Numbered from the stretch's first letter, positions 1-12,300 are shown. The stretch: 64,000 bases of DNA from Floccularia luteovirens (GCA_009739215.1 VSJF01000002.1:620001-684000); one strand, 5' to 3'. Numbers and translations are program-made. Notes: generated by a model not told the origin, from the sequence alone.

Positions 1-464
1 TTATAATATCCAATTGCTCGCGCTGAAAGTAATCTTTTGACAATGTACATAGTCTTTGCAAGAAATACTAACCATATTTTCTTTATTACAACAAGGTAAC
101 AAGCTCTCGATTTGAGTTAGTTGCACGAGCAAGAGAGGTCTCGAGCCACTACAAGACATCCAGGAGTGGTCGATAATTCAATTCAAAACTCTGCCGAACA
201 AATCTTATCGTTCCTGACCCTTTCTCATAGATCTTCTTTTCCTCCAAGCATCATGAAGATTCATCCCCGCAACGACATCAAACTAAAACTACAAATCAAG
301 GAAGTGCATGGGAACCAAACATTCTAAATCTGTCATTTTTGCTTTCCCGCTTTGAGCTGTCCCTAGGATCAGTTTGGAGTCCTTATACACCTTCATTAAC
401 AGATTTCTCGCAGTTTTTCTTTTCCTTTTCATTGCGTGCTATCTCTTCACTACTCCCATATACA
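1..464. other. Upstream intergenic stretch, no gene recognised
   Basis: Short open frames exist here but none resembles a known protein or has convincing splice partners. The last ~100 bases are pyrimidine-rich and probably belong to the promoter and 5' leader of the monooxygenase gene that starts at 465. Confidence 0.5.
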
Positions 465-2406
465 ATGAACTTCCTCTATGCGACTAACTACATCCTTCCA
501 TGGTTGACAAAGAAATTGTCATATCATTGGAACGAGAAAGTTGCCCCAGAAGAATACAGCGAGGTATATGCGGCTTTATCCTTCATCGTTCTTCGCTTCA
601 TCTGACATTTTTCGCTTTCTTCTCCTAGCCAATAGAACAAGATGAGAAAGTGGAATATACGCATGCACCACTCTCACTTAACATTGTGATCGTGGGAGGC
701 GGCGTTGGTGGTTTGGCCACCGCCTACTTGCTAGGACGTGCGGGACACAAAGTCACCGTCCTAGAAGGCGCCACACAGCTCAGCCAAGTCGGTGCTGGGA
801 TACAAATAACCCCTAACATGTCGCGACTTCTCCTTCGATGGGGCGTCGAGGAACAGCTGCGAAAAGTCGCAGTAGTCCCACAGATGCTCTCGATACGAAG
901 ATGTATGTCTGATGATTATCCGCTTTGCCGTTTCCCTGATTTCAACCTACAGACGCTACTGGTGAGCTCATCGGATGGAGAGGATGGGGTGATAGCATAG
1001 ACAAGGACCACGGATCACCTTACTTCCACGTACACGTTAGTCGCTTGCATTTTTCTCGCTATCGGCATCGTCTGACCTAAAAATTTCGTGTAGAGAGCGG
1101 ATCTTCATCAAGTTATCCTTGATCTTGCCAAACCGTACATGACCCTCCGTCTCAATAGCAAGGTCACGAGTGTCAACCCTTCAGCGCCTTCAGTAACCCT
1201 GGCTTCTGGGGAAATAATTCATGCAGACGTGATCATTGGCGCTGATGGTGTTCACAGCCAAGTTCGTGAGACCGTCTTCGGCATAGGTGATAGGCCTCTT
1301 CCAACTGGAGATGCGGCGTACAGAGCGACTCTCCCGACGTCCGAAATGATGAAAGACCCTGACTTGAAACAGCTTGTAGACGAAGCAAGCACCAATGCCT
1401 GGTTAGGACCAAATAGACATGTTGTCGGTTACTGCATCGTGTGTATCATCTCCCCTGTTTCCGATGTTGTATTCCGTATTTGACGATTTATCCCCATAGC
1501 GAAACAAAGAAGAGTACAATCTTGTTCTCATCCATCCTTGCAAAGACCACAACGAGACCGTCAGGAACGTCGACCCTGAAACTATGCGTGACGATTTTGT
1601 CGGTTTCGAGCCTCGGTATGTTTAACGAGCTGTTCAAATAATGGGACGCAATCCTGATTGAATGTTTCCTCCTTGAAAAGAGTTCAAAAGCTGTTGGCTT
1701 TGGTGCCATCGCCAATGGTTTGGTCGCTCATAGACAGAGCACCCCTGGAATCATGGGTACACCAAGATGGAAAAGTGTGCCTGCTTGGAGACGCATGTCA
1801 CCCTATGCTTGTGAGCATCACCTAAGGGGTGTAAAATTTCGCATCATTCTCACAAAACCCCATACAGCCCTACCGAGCACAAGGTTCTGCTATGGCTGTG
1901 AGTAACCACTCCCCAAAAGATTATTGAATGAAATGGAGTTGACGGAATTTGCATAGATTGAAGACGCTGCCGTACTTGGAAATTTATTCTCGAGAATTTC
2001 GAGTCGCGCACAGATCCCAGAACTTCTTCGGGGGTATCAGAAAATCAGACATCCCCGCACGACAGAATCACAAATCGCGTCACGGATGAATCAAAAAATT
2101 TTCCACTTTGAGGATGGACCAGCCCAGGAGGCCCGAGACCAGTCTATGCGCTTGGCGATGGAAGCTGCTATCAAGGAGGCCCGAGGGGAAAGTACGGACG
2201 GCTGTCCAGGGAGCCAGAACCTATGGGCAGATAAAGCGAGGAATGATGCACTGTTCAACTATGATGCAGATGATGCAGCAGATAAGTGGTGGACAGAATA
2301 CAGTCTCTCGCAAACTCTCCTACAACCTGCTGGTGAACATGTGGTAGAGGTGACGCCGGGAATTTTCGAGTTTGGCGCTCAAAGACAGAGTGCTATGGTG
2401 CGTTGA
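465..2406 (+). CDS. FAD-dependent monooxygenase (salicylate hydroxylase-like)
   Basis: Flavoprotein hydroxylase of the PHBH/UbiH family, which uses FAD and NAD(P)H to hydroxylate small aromatic or related substrates. My spliced model has eight exons: 465-563, 629-902, 953-1035, 1094-1438, 1500-1615, 1681-1810, 1868-1897 and 1957-2406, giving 508 aa. The FAD dinucleotide fold is seen as IVIVGGGVGGLATAYLLGRA near residue 50, the DG motif as IIGADGVHSQVR, and the second FAD motif as CLLGDACHPMLPYRAQGSAM. All splice sites are GT-AG and the frame stays open. The ATG at 465 adds ~50 residues before the FAD fold (for instance LPWLTKKLSYHWNEK). These might form a membrane or targeting segment, so a later start is possible. 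The substrate cannot be told from sequence. Confidence 0.9.
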
Positions 2407-4004
2407 GGGGGTTTGGTTTCCATTTTTTCTACCAACTGTATACCTTGGATCACTGTCAAACTTATATATGTAGAACTCTATTTAATTCTAATAATGACAG
2501 GCAATGGAGTAGTCCGTTTCCATTCTTATACATAGTCTTTTGTTCTCGCCTGTATTCTTGCAACTCCGAATAACAATTGGGAGACTTGCCTTATAGCGAC
2601 CGAAATTCTATGTCTTTTGAGGTCACGACACCCGACAAATGACTCCTTTCAACTGAGCGGCTCCGAGCCTTCAAATATATACCTGGTAACCTATCAAAAT
2701 ATAAAAATGGTCCGTGCATATCTCTTCCCACCTATATAACTTGTCAAGACGCATAGCAAAGCCCATCTCTTTTCCGACGTCCTAGAGCCCTTAACGTATG
2801 ATAACACAGTTTCCATCTGGGGGCTCTTGGCACTGTGGGGGGCAAAGATACCTTTCATAGCACGGCGACCTTGTCCATACAGGGTGTCCCTTACGGTGAG
2901 CACTATTTGTGAACCGTCGTAATATTTTCCTGTTCCGCCTATGGCCAGGGCGGGCTCTTTCTGGCTTTTTCTTTTGTTCTTACCCTGTTCTAACCTTAAC
3001 CTAATGGTACGGAGGGCGAGTGGTATGGGAATAAATAAATCAGGCTTATTTGAAAGTCACGAGTCGAGCCAATACTCATAAGAGTTGTGATTCGAACCTT
3101 GGGGAAGTATGTATATAATAACGGTCCAGAGCGTGAAAGATGACGGATTGCCGTGAGCCTATAAAACCCAGGTCAGTTCGAGGTAGACCTAGAACTATCA
3201 ATACTGTCATATATACCAGAAAAATAAGCTGCTACAAAACGCAAATAATTCATTCCGAAAAGATGAAGGTGTACCCTGAGTGGCAGCCGAATTGAATTCA
3301 TTTGTCTTTTCTAATTCCTAGTGGGTACATATTTAAGACGGTTGAGTTTATTATTCCATAAAAGTTGGCCAATGTAGTTGACAAAATAATCTCTTTCATA
3401 GATCCAAGTTGCTGATAGCATATTTCTTTCATCCGAAGGATTTGATGAAGGTTCAACATAGTACATAGTCCAGATAAGTTTGCCCATGCTTGTCAACGGA
3501 TTTCATGAATAACAAAAGCAAATAGTCATCAGCGTGTTAAGTTAGACCAGGCAATTGACATTCCAACCGTACTATGTTTGCACCCTGATTGATACGCCGA
3601 ACTGACATTTGCAACACCATAGTAACCTGGTTGGCCTGGCAATATATTCGGATTGACCGCCTTTGATCTCTGTCAACTTATTGAGCAATCAGATGCTTCT
3701 TTTTCCCATTCTGATATCTTTATAACTAGATTATTTGATATATCTTCGCAGCTCTATCGACACATTCAAACTCGTAGTTATACAAAGATTAACCCCTTAT
3801 GCATTGCCAAACACCTCAACTGTCATCCATTTCCTATCAAATCACCCTTGTCTTCTTCCTCCCATCCGGAAAATTTCCGATTTCTCAATGGCGGTATTAT
3901 TCCGGTGGACCTACTTGACAAAGCGCTTGGTCTCGATGCAGAATTCAAATCAAACAGAATTGATAAGCTATAGAAAGACGAAATCACAAACTACCTTCAA
4001 TAAC
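2407..4004. other. Intergenic region, nothing recognised
   Basis: About 1.6 kb of AT-rich sequence between the monooxygenase and the first CBM1 gene. I find no long ORF with family resemblance, no terminal repeats and no RNA gene. A GATTCGAACC string near 3090 looks like a reversed tRNA B-box, but no tRNA folds around it. Confidence 0.5.
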
Positions 4005-4365
4005 ATGCTCTTTTTCATTACTCTGGTTGCTACTGGCTTGTTCTTCTGTGCCATTTCGGCAGAGGCTGTCGTTCCGATTTATGGCCAATGTGATTTATAC
4101 AACTTGCAGATAGATTACGGCTTATTCATCTTCTACAGGTGGAGGCATCGGCTTCAGTGGCGAAACAGTGTGCGCAGATGGGTAGGTTTTATCGTTTTAC
4201 GCCTTGAAAGAAACTCACTCTCTGTCTTTAGAACAATTTGCACATACCTGAACACTTGTAAGTCTAGGAATACACTGATCTTTCCATCGATTTCAACTAA
4301 AGCTCACAGACCGCTCTCAATGTCTTCGTGATCCTGCGAGCATCCGAACTACCATAACCCCTTGA
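4005..4365 (+). CDS. Small secreted stand-alone CBM1 protein (copy A)
   Basis: Secreted 69-aa protein made of a signal peptide and one fungal cellulose-binding module (CBM1), with no catalytic domain. Exons are 4005-4089, 4139-4181, 4232-4257 and 4310-4365. Residues 1-21 are a hydrophobic signal peptide (MLFFITLVATGLFF, then AEA). The mature protein starts VVPIYGQCGGIGFSGETV and carries the four CBM1 cysteines, with NTYRSQC at the end, followed by a ~13-residue tail. The Gly-Gly-x-Gly core and the Tyr/Gln positions fit the family. CBM1 normally targets enzymes to cellulose; here it must act alone or through a partner. It lies upstream of a related gene (copy B), and a remnant of its last two exons occurs at 5933-6110. 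Confidence 0.85.
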
Positions 4366-5045
4366 ATTACTGTTCCCTAAACCTCGCCGACCTACTTTTG
4401 TACCGTTAACTCGATCACTCCATTGACCCCATTCCATTTAGGTGCACGTCTACGTTAACCAGTGTCGTTTCTGGCATGCGTGTAGTCACAACGAGCCCTC
4501 TATATAATATCTTGATGATGTACAAGTTATTCACCCACGTGTCCCCAACCACCTGTGGAGTACTGAAGCATATCTCTCTTAGAAGGAATCATACAAGAAT
4601 AAACTGCCTAGACTCGTTGAATCAGTCTGCCGCACAGGAACCGTTTACAAAACCCGGTTCAATAAGCATGTGCAAACCCTTGATATCTCATCGGAATCTT
4701 TATGAAGCTACTCAGCCGTATTATCACAACTCGATCATACTCCTCGTTCTGTCAGAGACTTTGGGACCATGCGCATGCTCACTATCCTCCTTTGATCGTC
4801 AAGTCACGGTAGTCTTCTAATCTGCTTCAATCTCCCCCTACATCACCAGATTCAATTTTCCGGTCATTCAAAGTCGAATTAATAGCGGTGTTCCAACAAG
4901 AGAACTAGTAACGTTTGGAATGAATGAAAACGTTATGTGCTTTAGTTGTGCATTCCAGGTTGAGGCTAGCTTTTAATCCAGAGCGAAGTAGTGGCTGTTT
5001 CTCATACACTTCTCCCATTTTTGACTTGAACTCAAGCCGGCGACG

Positions 5046-5620
5046 ATGGGTCTCGTTAATTTCCAGTTAACCTCCCTGATTGCCGTATTTCTAGTGTTGC
5101 GGATCCCCTCTGCCATAGCACAGTTACCAACGGTTGCACCCACTTGGGGCCAATGTTAGTAACCTTCTCGAATGAACCTTGAATAGCTTTAGTCATTTGA
5201 AAGATGGCTTACTTATTCGAAATATCTACTTCCTTCATATACAGGCGGGGGAGTCGGATGGACGGGCCCGACGGTCTGTGCTCCAGGGTGAGGCCTTTTT
5301 TTCGAGCATCACTCTATTCACAGCACATCTCACAAATGGCGGCTAATTTAGGAGTTCATGCATGTATTCTGCTGACTGTTAGTAAACAGTCGACCTTCCA
5401 TTCTCACTAGATCTATACAATAATTTGTCCAGGGTTTAGCCAGTGTCTGCCCCCAAACTATACGACGTGCACTACCGTATGGAGCACATATGGAGTGCCC
5501 TTCACGCCACCGCCACCGCCTCTTACAACACCGACTGTAACTCCATTATGTACACGCACCGCCGTGGTCGTTGTTGACCCACCCCCACCCACCCCAATAC
5601 CGACCACGACTAGCAAATAA
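5046..5620 (+). CDS. Secreted CBM1 protein with Pro/Thr-rich tail (copy B)
   Basis: Predicted 121-aa secreted protein with exons 5046-5154, 5245-5287, 5352-5377 and 5433-5620. It has a signal peptide (LIAVFLVLRIPSAIAQ), a short linker, and one CBM1 with QCGGVGWTGPTVCAPG and SCMYSADWFSQCL. The Trp, Tyr and Gln of the flat cellulose-binding face are present. A C-terminal Pro/Thr-rich region with extra cysteines follows (LPPNYTTCTTVW, PPPPPPLTTPTVTPLC). No enzymatic domain is present. Intron positions match copy A and copy C, so the three share ancestry. It may act as an accessory cellulose-binding or wall-associated protein; the role is inferred only from the module. Confidence 0.85.
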
Positions 5621-5717
5621 AGAGAAACATAGTTTCACGTTTATGTACTTGTGCTTCATTCATAACTTCAAATAAATTGGACCATCTCATGACCAACGAC
5701 AAAACCAAGTTGAGAGT

Positions 5718-5932
5718 GTCTATACGTTTGCAGGTGGGGAGGTGTTGGTGTCGATGGTCCAGTTCCTTTCATACTGCTTTTTTGAGCTTCTGTCCCAGAT
5801 TTCCCCTCCGGTTTGTTGCCTTGCTAGTGCATCTGTGTAAATGCCTCCAATAAATTACCAGGAACATCAACTACTATTGCTTGTTGATCTTGGCCGACCC
5901 GGTAATTTCTCCAGCTCCTCTTTATGATCCCC
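5718..5932 (-). pseudogene. Truncated copy of the TIM50 3' coding end
   Basis: Minus-strand sequence matching the last ~65 codons of TIM50 at 7517-7710 (core [11 protein letters not shown], then a Gly/Lys/Ser-rich tail). It carries small indels and in-frame disruption, and no upstream TIM50 exons. It ends abruptly at ~5932, where the sequence switches to CBM1 A exon-2/intron sequence. It is a passive product of the tandem duplication and cannot make TIM50. Confidence 0.85.
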
Positions 5933-6110
5933 GATGGGTAGGTTTTCGGTTTACGCCTCGGATGAAACGCTTTCCTTGTCTTTATAACAATTCGGACATA
6001 CCTGAATCCCATGTAAGTCCAGAGAACCCAATGATCTTTGCGTCGATCTTAACTCAAGCTCACAGATTGTTCTTAATGTCTTTGTTTTCCCAACTATCAG
6101 AACCATTTTA
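5933..6110 (+). pseudogene. Remnant of the CBM1 A 3' half
   Basis: GATGGGTAGGTTTT at 5935 matches the exon-2 end and donor of CBM1 A (4177-4190). The sequence then follows the remaining introns and exons of A (ACATACCTGAA, GTAAGTC, then AGCTCACAG). The signal peptide and the first half of the module are absent, so it is a fragment. Confidence 0.82.
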
Positions 6111-6849
6111 AACCACGTCCAAATGTACATTGACTCGGCCTTACTATTATTTCCTACCCTTAGCTGACTTAGTCCTGCACCGTTAGGTCGATCACTTCCA
6201 TTTATCTTAATATTCACGCCATGCACATCTACACCCACTAGCAGCGTCGTTCCTGTATGGCTGTGGTGATAACTTGTCAACTTTTTGATATCTTGATAAA
6301 GCACAATTATTCGTTCCGAGGGAGTTCATATGTCACCAGTCATCTGATGGGGTACTTGACCACGTCTCTTGTAGAATAAACCGTACAAAAATAATCTAAG
6401 TAGACCTATTGGATCAGTCTGCCACATTCACAAAACCTGATTTAGTAGGTATGTGCAAACTCTTCAAGGTGTCTTATCTGAATTGTTGAGAAGCCATCTG
6501 CTAGCCGTGCTACCCGAATAACTAGGTCATACGTCTGACTCTGTATAAAGAGACCGTGTTTGCTTTGCTAGCAAGCGCATGCTCACTGCACCCCTCCCTT
6601 GATCATCTAATCACGGCACTCTTTCAATCTGCCTCAATCTCCTCGCTACCTATTACCAGACCTAAATGAATTTTCCGGCCATTCAAAGTCGGATTAATAG
6701 CGGTGTTCCTACAAGAGAAGCAGTGATGCCTGGAATGAATGAAATTATTATGCGCTGTCGGTGGTGCGTCCCAAGTTGAGGCTAGCTTTTAATCCACAGC
6801 GAAGTAAGTGTCTGTTTCTCGTTCACTTCTCCCAACTTAAGCTCAAGCG

Positions 6850-7400
6850 ATGACAATGCGTCTTATTAAGTCTCAGTTGAATTCCCTGCTTGCTGTATTT
6901 TTGGTATTGCAGGTTCCCTCTGCCGCAGCACAGTACATCAACCCTGTACCCGTTTGGCACCAATGCTAGTAACCTTCTCAAATGAACTTGTGAAGGATGG
7001 CTTACTCACCGACATATCTAATTCTATCATATACAGGCGGAGGAATTGGATATACCGGCCCGACAGTCTGTGCCCCGGGGTGAGTCTTTTTCCAAGCATC
7101 GTACCATCTACTGCAAATCTCACAGATGGCGGATAATTTAGGGGTTTGTGCGAGATTTACACTCCCTGTTAGTATACAGCCGACTTTTCATCCTCATCTA
7201 CACAAATCTCCCTTCCAGATTTTTACTATTGTCTACCACCAAACTACACAACATGCACAACCATATGGAGTACACCCGGAGTTCCATTCACGACACCGCA
7301 ACCCCCTCTCACAACACCCACCGTAACCCCATTATGTACTTGGGTCTATGAGGCTGACCCGCCCCCACCCACCCCAACACCGACTATAACTAGCAATTAA
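6850..7400 (+). CDS. Secreted CBM1 protein (copy C), paralogue of copy B
   Basis: Tandem duplicate of copy B, predicted 121 aa from exons 6850-6964, 7037-7079, 7142-7167 and 7219-7400. Signal peptide LLAVFLVLQVPSAAAQ, then a CBM1 with QCGGIGYTGPTVCAPG, and the Pro/Thr-rich tail LPPNYTTCTTIWSTPG. Two oddities: intron 1 begins GCTAGT where copy B has GTTAGT, so it must be a GC-AG intron or is broken; and the final module motif reads YFYYC instead of WFSQC, losing the usual Gln. The start could be 6850 or 6856; the latter aligns with copy B. It may be expressed, diverging, or an early pseudogene. Confidence 0.7.
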
Positions 7401-7516
7401 AGAGAAAAATAGTTTGTATTCATGCTTCATTCATAACCCTCAAGTAAACTGGTTCATCTCATGACTGAGCCAACAACAAAATCAAATTGAGTGGGGCTTA
7501 GAAGTAGTAAGAGTGT

Positions 7517-9304
7517 CTATGCGTTTGTAGGTGGGGGTGGTGTTGACGTTGATGGTCCAGCTCCTGTAGCATTACCATTTTGGGCTTCTGTCCCGGACTT
7601 CCCCTCCGGTTTCTTGCCTTGCATCTGTGTAAATGCTTCCAATAAATTACCAGGAACATCAGCTGTCATAGCCTGTTGATCTTGACTGAGCAATTTCTCC
7701 AGTTCCTCTTTATGATCCTCAATGTACTTCAGCTCCGACAAGTATTGTGCTTGTGCCTCCTTTCTCTTGATTTCGAGATAAGTTGGCGGAGGACCACCTT
7801 TTGACTGAGACTGTAAATTATGGTTAGGCATATGGCATTGACGATGTGATAGAAAGTTATGTGCAACGTACAGCACCAGAAAGACCAAGGAAACTGCCAA
7901 ATGTGGAAACACCTTTCGCGCCTTTCTTCCATTCTTCGACATGTTTTGCTTTAGCCTCAGCTTCCATCTTGGCATATTCAAGGGGAATGTCTTTCCCCCT
8001 GTATGCTTCAAGGATGGGCCGTATGTCAGGAGGCTTGTAGATACCGATGGCTGTTGTTGAATAATACATGAGTGGTGTCCGAAGTAGGTGTATGAAAACA
8101 TACATTCAAGAAATGGAATCATAGCAACAAGGTTTCTATCCTTTGGATCACCTTTCCACTTTGGCAGAATAATAGCATTTTCGGGATGTGTCATTACATG
8201 ATCTGGATTGGTGTCTAACATAACAACTTTTGATAGGTCGCGGTTTAAATATGATAAATCCTTAAAAGTATCTTATGTTATGAAGATTCCTATATGAGAG
8301 AACAAAATACACACTTTTACGATTTTTCCGTTGAGGGTACGGGTGGCTTCTCTGAAAAGCCTATAATTAATGTAGAAATTATATCGGTCAAGTTTTTCGA
8401 GTATTGGTATGGCGGTCTACGACTCGTCAGTGTTTGAATAACGAGAAAATGGAGCTATACTCACGTAATAATTCTGAGTCGTGAAAATAACTACTTCATA
8501 AAATTGAGATATGTACGCGAGGAAATAGTCTACACCCGGTCGCTTCGCTGTTCTCCATCCGTGTTGGCGCTAAAGCAGGCTTGTTAATATGTGTATAGAA
8601 ATAGAAGCGAGATGGTGACATACATCCCATGTGGACGTGACAAGGAGATCGTCTACTGAAATTAAGAGAGTGTAGGGTTTTTGATAGGCGGGAGGATATG
8701 GGGGAGGTAGAAGCTCAGGCCATGCGGGTTTCATAAAGTACTATGTCGCCGGATGTCAGAAAAATTATTAACTCAGGAGGCGAAAAATCCTACGTCGAAC
8801 AACTCAGTAAAACGTTCAGTTGTCCTACCCCACCGGGTAGATGGGGCGTCCTCGATTTTCTTAACAACTTGTTAGTGGTCTATACACAGAAGGCATTGAC
8901 AGACATACCATCTTCTTAACCTTCAGCTCTTCTGGGTCCCAATTCCGACCCATGTACACAACGTTGGCACCAAATGCCAAGGCAAGAACGGCAAGAGAGA
9001 CTCGACCCATAAACCTCCGTTTCTTTTCACTTGATGACAGTGATCCTTTCGCCGACTTTGCACCCGTCCTCTGCCGTTCCTCTGCAGGATCTGGAGGTGA
9101 AAAGTCCAAGCTTGGCACGTTAGAGCGCCGTGTCGGCTCAGCTTCCTGCGCGACTTGTCCATCCTCCGTAGTCCCAGAACTCTCAGCATTTGCTTCCTCC
9201 TTGATTGGCTTATTGGGAGGGGTTGGAGGTACCCTCTGAGACAAACATCGTACAGAATGCACGAGTGTACGGCGGGGTATTGACCTTGACAGGACAGCAA
9301 ACAT
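7517..9304 (-). CDS. TIM50: Mitochondrial import inner membrane translocase subunit TIM50
   Basis: Receptor subunit of the TIM23 complex. It sits in the inner membrane and hands presequence proteins from TOM to the TIM23 channel. Eight exons on the minus strand: 9304-8909, 8859-8794, 8740-8624, 8569-8465, 8416-8315, 8260-8104, 8050-7872 and 7810-7517, giving 471 aa. The N-terminus [14 protein letters not shown] is an Arg-rich mitochondrial presequence, and [20 protein letters not shown] is the single membrane span. The FCP1-like domain follows ([64 protein letters not shown]) with the phosphatase Asp motif degenerate as usual in TIM50. The C-terminus is a charged helix and a Gly/Pro/Thr tail. 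An in-frame upstream ATG at 9364 is less likely because it precedes the presequence. Confidence 0.95.
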
Positions 9305-12300
9305 AAGCAGAACCCACTGTAGACTTGTAAAGAAATAGACAGATACAATGAAGTTTTTGGCCAAGTTTAGCTCTGTTTGTTTCGGAAGATTTACATCAAT
9401 TCAACGCCTTCGACACTGCGACATTCCTTTATAACAGAGCCTGTTAGCCACACAGACATGGTGACTTTAGCATTTGCTAGCTTGTATGTCTTGCTGATAA
9501 GTATGCGATAATATAGAGACCATTTTACGTGCCCAGAGATCTCAACCCCACCAACCAAAGGATCTGCCTCTCTGTGATGATGCTGGCGACTCGTCTAGAT
9601 CGTATACTCATGCTCTAGTCCTTACCGGCCGACTATCTTCTATTCAAAAGATTCAGTTGCTTGGCTTTCTTTAATACTTCTTGTTCCGCCAACCCAGGAT
9701 CTTTCATCATTAATCATCAAGCCATCGTCATACAGTACGTGAAGAAAACGTGTTTGTCGATTAGGCACAATTGCAAGCGTACATAGCTCGCCACCTCCTG
9801 AGTAACGCACCTGAAATCCGACTCCCGAACGAACGCTGAGCAGTTGTAATATCTATTAGGACCGGGGTCTTGCCATTCGTCGAAGCAATATTGTCATATT
9901 TCCTCCGCCTTCGGATACAATTAACCGCATATAAAACTTTAAAAGCCTGGGACCGCCCGCTACTATTAGGCTCTTCAATGGGTTGGCTTATATCCCCTCA
10001 GATCTTATTCGATACCCGACGAATAGAAATAAAAGTTATCATGAAACATTGTCACCGCTGGCATCTCAAGACGGTTCAGAACCGCTGGAAAGCCCTCCAT
10101 TTTACAGGCCGCACGAATGTCGATTTGTATCTCTACACTTTCGAGGTACACAATAGAACCAGGACATAGCCGCTAAGATAAAACTCTCAGGCACCTACAC
10201 ATGCTACAAGCATTGTCTGGGGATTGAGGCCTTCAAAATTTGCCAGCCCAAATAGACTTCCTCTCTTTATCTCCGAGGCATGGTATATCTCTAGCGACAA
10301 TCAGCTGGCCAATGTGACAAAATTTTTATATGTAGAAATCAAGACAATGAACATAGTCCGGATATCGCTTTTACACACGGAACTTGTCACTTGTATCATC
10401 TCGTAAATTCCGTTGGCCGTAGCAGATAAATACCAATGCGTTCTTTGTTTCCATGTGCTTGGCGAACCTGACAACCATTTCTATTTCATCAGTAAAAAAA
10501 AAAGGCTCCAACGGCACATGGTTAAGCCTTAGCCCGAAAGCCTGTGAATGCGCCGGAACCTTCCTTCGTTGGGGATCGATTCATTGACTGTAGGAAGGAT
10601 ATAGAACGCTGGGAAGGACTTTAATGGGGAATGCGTGTGAGCATGATGTTACCACACCAGGTTTGAAATGTATGGGTTGCTCCAGATTCAACATAGAAAC
10701 TACAGGAGTGTGCTTCTCCCTCAACCCGAACACTCATGCCTTTGAGACACGTAGCGATAAAACTATGACAAGCACCCTTACGCGACCGTTTTATTTCAGG
10801 AATGTGATGCTGTGTTGAATCTTTACAGCTAACCTTGTATCTCCTCATACAGACCGACTTGACCGAGCAACAATCTGCCGTAAGTATCCGCTCAATCAGC
10901 GTATAGTGTCGTAAACTTACTATGCTTCAGTTAGTCGCGGAAGAAAATAGCGAGCAAAGAGCGTCTTTCGAGTCACAAACCAGTCCCCGATTGGGGTGGT
11001 ACTATCCTTGATTTCTAATCCCTTAGGTTTTACTGAGGCAGTGTATGATACTTCGAATGCATTATGAAATAGGTGTGTAAATTATCCCTGAGGGAAGGAA
11101 ACAACTCTGCACGAGAGCGGCATGCAGCGGAAATATCATTGCGACGTCAGGTGTTATCCGCCGCTGTTTGACAGCAGCCTCATTGCAAGCATACGTCCTG
11201 GCACTCCAACGTCACTCCCCCATCAAATGTTATTCTACTGTATAAAATTTACCTCCCTATCATTCTCATGAAAACAATTGACCTCGCCACTTCGGTGGCT
11301 TTCTATTAGCTGAATTAGTAGCTTATTAGGAAGCGAAATTAGGAAATTTAAGGAGAAAAGATTTTTCAAAGCGAGAAGTCACCTGGAAAGTATTTGGGTA
11401 CAGCTCCAGAAAAAGTATACAAAGTTCATGTTCTTATCTGATAAAATTGATTGGTGCTAAAAATTTGTTGGAGGTGCCTTGAGCTTACTTAAAAGAGGAA
11501 AGAGTCGGGGGTCATTCGGCTGTGCGACACACATGAAAAAGTTCCAAGAAAAATAATGAAGGGCTGCCCTGAAAATGTTGTAAGAGATGAGCTTGGAATA
11601 TACATTCGCAATAGTCGACTGCCACCGTAGGACATATGTGCAACGTGTGCCACGTGAATTCATATGGCCAACATTCTGTATAATGAAAATCAACTCGCTT
11701 CGTAGGTGTGGCGGCATGGCTAGTGGCAACAAAATTCGCTTGAAATTTTAATGTACCTTACCTTGGAGAAGCTGGACGGCGTTGTCAAGGCTCATTTAGT
11801 CAATGATCAATACTCTTCTTGATCTGAAAGGGCCATATTTACTTAAAGTAGAGTACACAAAGTAGGAAAACAAAGAGCGCATTATCTAGAGGAGCGCCTT
11901 CCTGAAGAAAAAAGACTACGTTACTTGATCCCGATCGAGTCTGTCTATCTCGCTATCAGAAGGGTCACGGACAACGCTGAGAGGTCTTTTAAGAAGCGCT
12001 TGAGCAATCTTGTCATTGCGTGGTATCTTCGGGATTTATCAATCAAGAAGTAAAAGCATAGCGTACAGTTGTCGTAATGTTCACTTACCACACAAGGTCT
12101 CCTTCCGCGGACACCGAAGGGAAGGGTATGAGAGATAGCAGCCCAAAAGCGTAAGTACGAACCATCAGCTACAACTTCCATCATTGAAATAATGTTATTC
12201 TTCACTAACGATGGAAGTTATTTCCCCTTTATAGAGGCTATCAAGAGGAGTGCCTACCAATCTTCTGTAAATTGCCCCTGGCACCATATCATTTTTCCAA

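Larger units (their letters stand above)
4178..5932. repeat. Tandem segmental duplication, unit 1 (CBM1 A 3' part + CBM1 B + TIM50 3' fragment)
   Basis: This ~1.75 kb segment is collinear with 5933 to about 7710. Matching landmarks include the last exons and introns of CBM1 A, the intergenic stretch with TTTTCCGG(T/C)CATTCAAAGTCG (about 4857 and 6672), CBM1 B versus C, and the TIM50 3' end (about 5718-5932 versus 7508-7705). Divergence is substantial and there are many small indels, so the duplication is not recent. Confidence 0.88.

Noticed and set aside
3080..3110. tRNA-like B-box (GATTCGAACC) on the minus strand
   Set aside because: The flanking bases do not form a T-stem, anticodon arm or acceptor stem; no tRNA can be drawn.
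11457..12205. Minus-strand ORFs of 86-91 codons in the gene-poor block
   Set aside because: No recognisable motif, low-complexity hydrophobic content and no consistent introns linking them.
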